A DNA stretch of 5,254 nt from Dehalococcoidia bacterium (GTDB lineage Bacteria; Chloroflexota; Dehalococcoidia; E44-bin15): the NCBI GenBank assembly GCA_004377275.1, contig SOIC01000127.1, positions 1 through 5,254 of the forward strand, written 5' to 3'. A program made the position numbers and the translations under genes. The stretch's first letter is position 1; every line of letters begins with the position of its first letter. This document shows positions 1 through 5,254 of this stretch, piece after piece. The notes beneath the pieces are model-generated. The model was not told the DNA's origin. It was given only the letters and a program-made list of their open reading frames with translations, and did no database searches.

Positions 1-1473
1 ACGGAGGAGATCCTCTTCCCCTGCTATTACTCCAACGTGCACGCCGTCTATCACCTGATGGTGGATTACATGCCAGTAATCAGGGACTTCAACCTGGACC
101 AGCACGCCATTAACTGGATCAAGCCCAACGCCCAGACAGGCATGGTGTTCCATGACGGTAAGTCCCTGCTGCTGACACGCATGGCAGCGGACACCAAGGA
201 TTCCATCGGCAAGTTCTCCTGGAAGGATGCCAATGCCTTTGGCAAGGTAATTCGGAAATGGAAGAAGATGGTGAATGAGATAATAGGTCCCCTCACCTAT
301 CTACCAGCCATGTCTCCCATGGACCTGTCCATCGCCCTGGAGAAAACCGAGATCGGCCGGGAGTTGTTTGAGACCGCCGAGAGCAGCCCTCTGGAGATAA
401 TCAACGATGCATTCGAGAACGACCGCGTCCGCGCCCTCATGCTTTATGTCAGCTGCATGTGGGGGCTGGACCCCAGGGAGACAGGCGTCGGTCTCTTTGT
501 CCCCCTCCTGATCGACCGCGGCATGAATAAGTGTTACTGCTACGGAGGCTCTCATAAGCTAGCCGGTGCCCTGGAACGGGAGATCGTTAAGGGCGGGGGA
601 CTGGTACTGGAAGCCGCCGAGGCGACCAAGATCATCATGGAGAACGGGCATGTTGCCGGAGTGGAGCTCGCTGAGGGTCGCACCCTGCGCAGCAAGGTGG
701 TTATTTCCAGCCTCGACCCTCATACCACCTTCCTCGACCTTGTGGGAGGAGATAACCTGCCAGGGACGCTGAAGGAGTCGGTAGAAGGGTGGGTATATGA
801 CAAGTGGAGCTTCAATACCCTGCATGTTGCCTCTGAGGAACCGCCACAATACAAATGCGACGACCCATGGGTCAACGAGGCCTTTATGACCATCTTCGGC
901 ATCGAAGGCACCGACCAGCTTCTGGCGCACTGGGACAACGTCATTGCTGGCAAGATCGATGATAACAATTTCGGCGGGCACGCCACCTGCGAGACCTTCT
1001 TTGACCCCCACATGACCCGAAAGCCAGGTAAGCACGTCTCCTTCTTCCAGATGCACGCCCCCTATGAAATCGAAGGCGGCTGGGAGCGGCGAGGGCCGGA
1101 GCTTGAGGAGGCGATCCTGGCCAAATGGCAGAAGGCGGCGCCCAACTTCACCCCCGGTCAGATAATAAACACCAACCTCGAGACCCCGGAGGACATCGAG
1201 ATTCGGTTCCCCAACATGCGCCGCGGCGCAATCAAGCACGGCGACTACCGGCCGACGCAGTTGAATACCTTCCGCCCCAACGTGGACTGCTCCGGCCACT
1301 CGACGCCCGTCGCCGGCCTCTACGTATGTGGGGTATCCACTTATCCTGGAGGACTGGTGCTCGGGGGCTCTGGCTACCTCGCCGCCAATAAAGTAGCTGA
1401 GGACATGGGTGTTAAAAAGTGGTGGAAACCGACTGCTGAGATGGAGCGGTTCACCAAGACATATCTGGAATAA
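1..1473 (+). CDS. FAD-dependent oxidoreductase, phytoene desaturase/PYROXD2-like (5'-truncated by window edge)
   Basis: The reading frame is open from base 1 to the TAA at 1471-1473, giving 490 codons. The ATG at 37 is internal: the 12 codons before it (TEEILFPCYYSN) match residues 65-76 of the paralogue at 3495-5159. About 64 N-terminal residues, including the GxGxxG Rossmann motif, therefore lie upstream of the window. Visible family marks are a YCYGGSHK segment at window residues 179-186, an FAD-domain strand with the pattern GxVxGVxLxxGRTL near residues 212-227, the VISSLDPHTT segment soon after, and the C-terminal flavin-contact motif GLYVCGVSTYPGG from 1315. Family knowledge: these enzymes use FAD for desaturation, saturation or other redox steps on hydrophobic substrates. 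The substrate here is unknown. The protein is about 77% identical to gene 3 by hand count and ends in the same WWKP...TKTYLE tail. No membrane span is seen in the visible part. A terminator follows in the downstream gap, so this gene probably ends its own transcript. Confidence 0.93.
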   Translation, partial: TEEILFPCYYSNVHAVYHLMVDYMPVIRDFNLDQHAINWIKPNAQTGMVFHDGKSLLLTRMAADTKDSIGKFSWKDANAFGKVIRKWKKMVNEIIGPLTYLPAMSPMDLSIALEKTEIGRELFETAESSPLEIINDAFENDRVRALMLYVSCMWGLDPRETGVGLFVPLLIDRGMNKCYCYGGSHKLAGALEREIVKGGGLVLEAAEATKIIMENGHVAGVELAEGRTLRSKVVISSLDPHTTFLDLVGGDNLPGTLKESVEGWVYDKWSFNTLHVASEEPPQYKCDDPWVNEAFMTIFGIEGTDQLLAHWDNVIAGKIDDNNFGGHATCETFFDPHMTRKPGKHVSFFQMHAPYEIEGGWERRGPELEEAILAKWQKAAPNFTPGQIINTNLETPEDIEIRFPNMRRGAIKHGDYRPTQLNTFRPNVDCSGHSTPVAGLYVCGVSTYPGGLVLGGSGYLAANKVAEDMGVKKWWKPTAEMERFTKTYLE

Positions 1474-1515
1474 CCAGTAGCGGATTTAGATATCTAGCCC
1501 ATATAAGGCCAACGC

Positions 1516-1530
1516 CCGTATTTAGTACGG
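1516..1530. repeat. Small inverted repeat (5-bp stem, 5-nt loop)
   Basis: CCGTA at 1516-1520 and TACGG at 1526-1530 are perfect reverse complements around the loop TTTAG. The stem is short and no T-run follows, so it is not a terminator by itself. It could be a chance hairpin or part of a protein-binding site in the gene 1-gene 2 gap. Confidence 0.3.
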
Positions 1531-1631
1531 AGACGCGGCTATTGTTGGTACTGCCTGAGAAAGATATTGCCTGAAAGGAGCGGGTTATACCAATTGACGG
1601 CAAGGTTTTGGAATTTATTGACTGGCTGGAG

Positions 1632-1685
1632 GCCCTCTGCTATATATCCTGGAGTATTAACAATATAGCGGGGGCTTGTTTTTTT
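1632..1685 (+). terminator. Rho-independent terminator downstream of gene 1
   Basis: The left arm at 1632-1645 (GCCCTCTGCTATAT) pairs with the right arm at 1663-1675 (ATATAGCGGGGGC). The stem is about 13 base pairs, with one bulged T on the left and one G-T pair, closing a 17-base loop. The right arm runs directly into TTGTTTTTTT at 1676-1685, the T-tract expected of an intrinsic terminator on the + strand. It lies about 160 bases past the gene 1 stop and 47 bases before the gene 2 start. It could end gene 1 transcripts or act as an attenuator for read-through into genes 2 and 3. The arrangement is directly visible; activity is inferred. Confidence 0.75.
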
Positions 1686-1709
1686 GACCGTAAGGCAGTA
1701 GGATATACT
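1684..1709 (+). promoter_or_regulatory. Weak candidate promoter for genes 2 and 3
   Basis: TTGACC (1684-1689) matches five of six bases of the sigma-70 -35 consensus, and TATACT (1704-1709) matches five of six of the -10 consensus. The spacer is only 14 bases, shorter than the usual 16-18, which lowers confidence. The site sits just after the terminator T-run and would give a start near 1716, leaving a short leader before the Shine-Dalgarno. Its placement makes sense for restarting transcription after gene 1. Confidence 0.25.
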
Positions 1710-1721
1710 ACCTGCGGTGTG

Positions 1722-1727
1722 AGGAGG
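1722..1727 (+). promoter_or_regulatory. Strong Shine-Dalgarno site of gene 2
   Basis: A perfect AGGAGG lies five bases before the ATG at 1733. It fixes that ATG as the start and predicts efficient translation. Confidence 0.85.
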
Positions 1728-1732
1728 TAAAA

Positions 1733-3460
1733 ATGGGCCAAGAAGAAAAGTATGACATTGTTATTATCGGTGCTGGTCACAATGGCACAACGGCAGCGGC
1801 ATATCTAGCCAAGTGTGGGCTCAGCGTCTGTGTGCTGGAGGAGAGGCCGGAGTGTGGCGGAGCACAGGAGAACGCGGACCCTATAGCCGGGGTGCATATC
1901 AGTCCCCATGCCGTGGCCCTCTACGGAGGTGCAGCCCCCGGCTGGGAGCAGCTGGAACTGTGGAGGTACGGCGCCCGCATGGACTGGGCCGCCCAGAGGC
2001 TTTCTGGGGAAAGCTTCATAAGCGGGGCAGGGATGGGTCTTCTTTGTACCGATGGAGTTTCCTTTACCAGCGCAAAGGACTTTGATGGCTGGCTGAAGCT
2101 GGCCGGCATGCTCAGCAATCCCCCGTTCATCAAGGAGCTGCTGCGCGCCACCTTCTGGTCACCACCACACCCACCCCACGTGGAGACAAATGCTGAGACC
2201 ATACCCTTCATGCAGGTTTACAAAGAGAGGCTGCCAGAGGTGTGGACCGAGGAGCTGCTCGAATGGGATATGTTTGACCTCATGGACGAGTACATGGAGA
2301 CCGAGCCCTTTAAAATATACCAGGCGTACATAGCCTGGATGTCAGGGGCCGCCGGTCACTTCGAGGGTATGGCCATCCCCGCTTTCGAGAGCGTGGTAGC
2401 AGCCACTCTATACACCACAGGAACTGTCCCGATGGGCGCTATACATGGCTATTTCCACACCCTCTTTCGCTGCGCCGTAGCCCACGGGGCAATATTCCGC
2501 ACCTGCTGTCCCGTGGATGAGATCATCATCAGACATGGTCGGGCAGTGGGGGTTCGCCTGCGGGACAACGCCACCTGGGGTAATAAGGTGATCTGGGCAG
2601 ACAAGGCAGTGCTCAGCGCCACCGACATCAAGCAAACATTCAACAAGCTCATCGGCCCACAGTATGTGGACCCGAGCGTCATGAAGCGAGTAGATGACCT
2701 CAGCCTAAAGGGAGGAACCCTGTACGCAAACTCCTTCCTCACCCGTGAGCCTCTTCGCTACCGAGCCAAGTTCAAGGAGGCTGAGCAGACCGGCGTATGC
2801 TACCCGATGGACTCGCGAGAGCTCTACTATGAGCACGTGGCGGACTGTATGGGGATACAGGGTAACCCCACCATGCCCCCGGAGAGGTATATGTGGCTCT
2901 GGGCCGGTAGCTCGAGGATATTCACCCCTGAGTATCACGCCCAATGCACCCGCCCCGGCCGCTACCTCGAGAGTTCTCTCGTTTGCTACGTCCCGCCACC
3001 TGAGTATCATGTGGACGGGCCAGATGCCATAAACAAGGACAAAGATAAGATGAACGCCTACATGCGCGAGGCTTTCGGAACGGTAGTCGAGGGCCTCGAG
3101 GAGCCCAACCTGGTTCACCATTGGGGGCTGACCCCTCAAGAGCAGGAGTTTCGCAATACCGGAATGCTCGGTGGTACATGGTACGGCGTCCGCCAGTGCC
3201 GCGACCAGTGGTGGAATGAGCGTCCCTTGCCCGAGATGGCGCGCTACCGGGTCCCCGGGATCGATGGGCTCTACCTTTGCCACCAGTCATCGGCTCACCC
3301 CGGAGGGCTGTGCCTGATGGCTATCGGCTATAACCTGATGCACATCCTCATCGAGGACGGTATCGCCCAGCCCGGCGATTGGTGGTACCCGTCGCCTTGG
3401 TACATACCTGAAAAGGGGAAGATATCAGCGGTACCCCGTGAAGGCAAGATACCAGTATAG
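1733..3460 (+). CDS. FAD-dependent oxidoreductase, phytoene desaturase-like, divergent member
   Basis: A complete 575-residue protein with TAG stop. The Rossmann FAD motif starts almost at once: YDIVIIGAGHNG (residues 7-18, glycines 13, 15 and 18), with Glu36 closing the second strand as the likely ribose-binding acid, then RPECGG (38-43), the second FAD-contact glycine pair. A typical FAD-domain segment PVDEIIIRHGRAVGV is at 260-274, followed by ADKAVLSATD at 289-298. The C-terminal motif GLYLCHQSSAHPGG is at 512-525. There His517 stands where genes 1 and 3, and most family members as I know them, have glycine. The tail is rich in Trp, Tyr and Pro (DWWYPSPWYIP), which might touch a membrane or partner; that is inference. 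No signal peptide or clear membrane span is seen, so it is probably cytoplasmic or peripheral. It lies 34 bases before gene 3 and is probably co-transcribed with it. It is clearly a different subfamily from genes 1 and 3. The reaction and substrate are unknown. Confidence 0.93.
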   Translation: MGQEEKYDIVIIGAGHNGTTAAAYLAKCGLSVCVLEERPECGGAQENADPIAGVHISPHAVALYGGAAPGWEQLELWRYGARMDWAAQRLSGESFISGAGMGLLCTDGVSFTSAKDFDGWLKLAGMLSNPPFIKELLRATFWSPPHPPHVETNAETIPFMQVYKERLPEVWTEELLEWDMFDLMDEYMETEPFKIYQAYIAWMSGAAGHFEGMAIPAFESVVAATLYTTGTVPMGAIHGYFHTLFRCAVAHGAIFRTCCPVDEIIIRHGRAVGVRLRDNATWGNKVIWADKAVLSATDIKQTFNKLIGPQYVDPSVMKRVDDLSLKGGTLYANSFLTREPLRYRAKFKEAEQTGVCYPMDSRELYYEHVADCMGIQGNPTMPPERYMWLWAGSSRIFTPEYHAQCTRPGRYLESSLVCYVPPPEYHVDGPDAINKDKDKMNAYMREAFGTVVEGLEEPNLVHHWGLTPQEQEFRNTGMLGGTWYGVRQCRDQWWNERPLPEMARYRVPGIDGLYLCHQSSAHPGGLCLMAIGYNLMHILIEDGIAQPGDWWYPSPWYIPEKGKISAVPREGKIPV

Positions 3461-3482
3461 GGAATAGATAGGCGAAGAACAA

Positions 3483-3488
3483 AAGGAG
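3483..3488 (+). promoter_or_regulatory. Shine-Dalgarno site of gene 3
   Basis: AAGGAG lies six bases before the ATG at 3495. It supports this start and hence the 24-residue N-terminal extension ahead of the Rossmann fold. The 34-base gap after gene 2 shows no terminator, consistent with a two-gene operon. Confidence 0.8.
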
Positions 3489-3494
3489 AGCGCT

Positions 3495-5159
3495 ATGGAA
3501 CTGACTAAGCACCAAGTGCAGCTGCTGACCGGCGGCATATTTGACGAGTTTCCCCTTGAAAGCGAGTGGGACGTCATTGTCATCGGCGGCGGCCCCAACG
3601 GACTGATGACAGCAGCCTACCTTGCCAAGGCCGGGGTAAAGGTGGCGCTGATTGAGCGCCGCTACGAAATCGGGGGTGGGCTGGTCACAGAGGAGATCCT
3701 CTTCCCTTGCTACTACTCTAACGCGCACGTTATCTACCACCTGATGGTCGACTACATGCCCGTCATCAGGGACTTCGACCTGGACAATCACGGCATGGCC
3801 TGGGTCAAGCCCAACCTGCAGACGGCCATGGTATTCGAGGACGGCCGGTCCCTGTTGCTCACCCGCATGGTCGAGGACACCCGGGACTCCTTCATGAGAT
3901 ACTCGGTCAAGGATGCTATGGCCTTCGGTAAAGTGATGCGTACATGGCGCAGGATAGTGGATGAGATAATCGCACCACTCACCTATTTGCCAGCCATGTC
4001 TCCCATGGACCTATCCGTCACCCTTGATAAAACCGATGTTGGACGGGAGTTGCTGGAACTCAGTGAGAAGAGCCCCTACGAGATCATCACTGAGAACTTC
4101 GAGAACGACCGCATCCGCGCCCTCTTGCTGTACGTGAGTTGCATGTGGGGGCTGGACCCCAGGGAGACCGGCACAGGCCTCTTTGTCCCCCTCTTGCTGT
4201 GCCGCGGCATTAACAAGTGCTACTGCTACGGCGGCTCTCACAAGTTCGCCGGTGCCCTGGCACGGGAGATCGTCGCCGCCGGGGGAACAATCCTGGACAT
4301 GTGCGAGGTGAGTAATATAATCACCCAGAATGGTAAAGCTATCGGGGTGGAAACCAAAGAGGGTCGTACCCTAAAAGCCAAGGCAGTGATATCCAGCCTA
4401 GATCCGCACACCACATTCCTCGACCTGGTGGGACGTGAGAACCTCCCGGGGACGCTGAAGGAGTCAGTAGAGGGATGGGTATATGACAAGTGGAGCTTCT
4501 ACACCCTGCACGTGGCCTCTAAGGAGAAACCACACTACAAGGCGGAGGAGCCATGGGCCAACGAGTCCTTCATGACCATCTTCGGCATCGAAAGTACCGA
4601 CCAGCTCCTGGCCCACTGGGACAACGTGGTAGCCGGCAAGATCGGCGATAATTTCGGCGGGCACTCTACCTGTGAGAGCTTCTTCGACCCCCACCTCGTC
4701 CACTCACCGTGGGGCGGGGAGGTATCCTTCTTCCAGATGCACGCCCCCTATGATATCGAGGGCGGCTGGGAGAAGCGCTCTCTGGAGCTGCAGGAGGCGG
4801 TGCTGGATAAATGGCAAAAGGTAGCCCCCAACTTCACCCGGGACAAGATTATCGATACCAACGCCGAGACCCCGGAGGACATCGAGATCCGATTCCCCAA
4901 CATGCGCCGCGGCTCCATAAAGCACGGCGACTATCGGCCGACTCAACTGAATACCTTCCGTCCCAACGTGGAATGCTCTGGCCACAGCACGCCCATCGAG
5001 GGGCTCTACGTTTGCGGCGTCTCCACCTATCCCGGAGGACTGGTGCTCGGCGGGTCAGGCTACCTCGCTGCCAATAAGGTAGCTGAGGACCTGGGTGTTA
5101 AGAAGTGGTGGAAACCCACTCCTGAGATGGAGCGGTTTACTAAGACATATCTGGAATAA
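3495..5159 (+). CDS. FAD-dependent oxidoreductase, phytoene desaturase/PYROXD2-like (complete paralogue of gene 1)
   Basis: A complete 554-residue protein with TAA stop; the start is fixed by the Shine-Dalgarno at 3483-3488. A 24-residue N-terminal extension precedes the Rossmann FAD motif WDVIVIGGGPNG (25-36), with Glu54 as the likely ribose-binding acid and RYEIGGG (56-62) as the second FAD-contact glycine run. YCYGGSHK is at 243-250, followed by an FAD-domain strand with NGKAIGV and then VISSLDPHTT. The C-terminal flavin motif GLYVCGVSTYPGG is at 503-515, and the protein ends in a Trp/Lys-rich tail (KKWWKP). Family knowledge supports a soluble or peripherally membrane-bound flavoenzyme acting on a hydrophobic substrate; the actual substrate cannot be read. 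It is about 77% identical to gene 1 over the shared 490 residues. It probably shares an operon with gene 2, and the two could form a heteromeric enzyme or catalyse successive steps, which is inference. No terminator with a T-run is seen in the 95 bases after it. Confidence 0.94.
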   Translation: MELTKHQVQLLTGGIFDEFPLESEWDVIVIGGGPNGLMTAAYLAKAGVKVALIERRYEIGGGLVTEEILFPCYYSNAHVIYHLMVDYMPVIRDFDLDNHGMAWVKPNLQTAMVFEDGRSLLLTRMVEDTRDSFMRYSVKDAMAFGKVMRTWRRIVDEIIAPLTYLPAMSPMDLSVTLDKTDVGRELLELSEKSPYEIITENFENDRIRALLLYVSCMWGLDPRETGTGLFVPLLLCRGINKCYCYGGSHKFAGALAREIVAAGGTILDMCEVSNIITQNGKAIGVETKEGRTLKAKAVISSLDPHTTFLDLVGRENLPGTLKESVEGWVYDKWSFYTLHVASKEKPHYKAEEPWANESFMTIFGIESTDQLLAHWDNVVAGKIGDNFGGHSTCESFFDPHLVHSPWGGEVSFFQMHAPYDIEGGWEKRSLELQEAVLDKWQKVAPNFTRDKIIDTNAETPEDIEIRFPNMRRGSIKHGDYRPTQLNTFRPNVECSGHSTPIEGLYVCGVSTYPGGLVLGGSGYLAANKVAEDLGVKKWWKPTPEMERFTKTYLE

Positions 5160-5161
5160 CC
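3687..5161 (+). repeat. Diverged duplicate of window bases 1-1475 (direct repeat, gene-sized)
   Basis: This stretch, from codon 65 of gene 3 to two bases past its stop, aligns end to end with bases 1-1475. The two single-codon indels (an extra Asn codon in gene 1 near 964-969, an extra codon in gene 3 near 4710) cancel in length, so both copies are 1475 bases. Similarity stops right after the shared TAACC, and the downstream flanks differ. The true left limit is unknown because copy 1 leaves the window. An exact 29-base match (454-482 and 4140-4168) and a 3' block with 11 differences in 128 bases (1348-1475 and 5034-5161) are the best conserved DNA. Confidence 0.9.
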
Positions 5162-5196
5162 GCTGCGGCCAATACTACGGCGGAGGATGGCATTAG

Positions 5197-5226
5197 CGCC
5201 CTGCCGGGGGCGATCAATGTTCGCCC
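5197..5226 (+). repeat. Two mutually exclusive small hairpins built on a CGCCCTGCC direct repeat, after gene 3
   Basis: CGCCCTGCC occurs at 5197-5205 and again at 5222-5230. The G-run between them can pair with either copy: CGCCC (5197-5201) with GGGCG (5208-5212), or GGGCGA (5208-5213) with TCGCCC (5221-5226) around a 7-base loop. The two hairpins share bases and so exclude each other. No T-run follows inside the window, so neither is a standard intrinsic terminator. They begin about 37 bases after the gene 3 stop and might protect the 3' end of the message or mark the leader of a downstream gene. Confidence 0.4.
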
Positions 5227-5254
5227 TGCCCGTTACCGGCATGCGGGATCGAGC

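Larger units (their letters stand above)
1587..1730 (+). other. Doubtful 47-codon open frame after a Shine-Dalgarno-like site, with ATA at the start position
   Basis: AAAGGAG at 1574-1580 is followed, after a normal 6-base spacer, by ATA rather than ATG at 1587. The frame then stays open for 47 codons to a TAA at 1728-1730, which overlaps the gene 2 Shine-Dalgarno region. The translation begins IPIDGKVLEFIDWLEAL and resembles nothing I recognise. It runs through the terminator hairpin and T-run, which argues against a functional gene. It may be a decayed leader or gene whose ATG mutated to ATA, or chance. An in-frame TTG at 1608 is another conceivable start. Confidence 0.12.
1474..1732. other. 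Intergenic gap between genes 1 and 2, with terminator and possible promoter
   Basis: This 259-base gap contrasts with the 34-base gap between genes 2 and 3. From left to right it holds a 10-base perfect palindrome TAGATATCTA (1487-1496), a small hairpin (1516-1530), a 7-base direct repeat TGCCTGA (1552-1558 and 1568-1574, spaced 16 bases), a Shine-Dalgarno-like AAAGGAG (1574-1580) with no standard ATG behind it, an intrinsic-terminator-like hairpin plus T-run (1632-1685), and a TTGACC...TATACT pair ahead of gene 2. It is AT-richer than the flanking genes. I see no convincing protein or RNA gene in it. Confidence 0.7.

Noticed and set aside
37..39. ATG at 37 as the true start of gene 1
   Set aside because: The frame is open before it, and the preceding 12 codons match the paralogue, so the true start is upstream of the window.
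559..1299. Long reverse-strand open frame of 246 codons opposite gene 1
   Set aside because: It lies wholly antisense to a clearly conserved gene, has no recognisable domain, and only fragments of the same antisense frame appear opposite the paralogue, as expected for a codon-bias shadow.
1487..1496. 10-base palindrome TAGATATCTA as an operator
   Set aside because: It lies just after the gene 1 stop, is not next to any credible promoter, and a single 10-base palindrome is weak evidence.
1542..1568. Possible promoter TTGTTG ... GATATT in the gene 1-gene 2 gap
   Set aside because: Both boxes match the consensus poorly and a terminator lies downstream before gene 2.
1594..1621. TTGACG near 1594 as a -35 box
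   Set aside because: No acceptable -10 box at 16-18 bases downstream; the best hexamer there matches only about three consensus bases.
2705..3283. Reverse-strand open frame of 192 codons opposite gene 2
   Set aside because: No recognisable motif and full overlap with the FAD oxidoreductase frame; most likely a shadow.
1..5254. Carotenoid biosynthesis cluster
   Set aside because: Only desaturase-like enzymes are present, with no phytoene synthase, cyclase or prenyl transferase; the superfamily covers many other reactions.
1..5254. Insertion sequence or composite transposon explaining the duplicate genes
   Set aside because: No transposase and no inverted terminal repeats are seen; the duplicated segment appears to end right after the gene's stop codon.

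Overview
The window holds three genes, all on the + strand. All encode FAD-dependent oxidoreductases of the phytoene desaturase (CrtI) / PYROXD2-like superfamily. The first (1-1473) is cut by the left window edge and lacks about 64 N-terminal residues. The second (1733-3460) and third (3495-5159) are complete. No RNA gene, CRISPR array, transposase or other gene family is visible.

Layout: the partial gene 1 is followed by a 259-base gap that contains a convincing intrinsic terminator (1632-1685) and a weak candidate promoter. Gene 2 follows with a strong Shine-Dalgarno sequence. Gene 3 follows after only 34 bases with its own Shine-Dalgarno, so genes 2 and 3 are very probably co-transcribed. 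The last 95 bases hold no gene but contain two alternative small hairpins built on a 9-base direct repeat.

Genes 1 and 3 are close paralogues: about 77% amino-acid identity over the 490 shared positions by hand alignment, with two compensating single-residue indels. Gene 2 is a distant member of the same superfamily, sharing the N-terminal Rossmann FAD motif and the C-terminal HPGG-type motif but little between. The order is therefore A-B-A'. This looks like a duplicated oxidoreductase cassette, possibly a B-A pair repeated in tandem; the left part would lie outside the window. The substrate cannot be read from the sequence. No carotenoid synthase or other pathway gene is present, so a carotenoid role is not supported beyond family resemblance.

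Organism: a bacterium, judging from clear Shine-Dalgarno sites, short spacing and a rho-independent terminator. DNA is moderately GC-rich, with regular use of AUA and AGG codons. Expanded paralogous families of flavin oxidoreductases are known in environmental Chloroflexota (Dehalococcoidia, SAR202), which is one plausible source, but this assignment is a weak inference.
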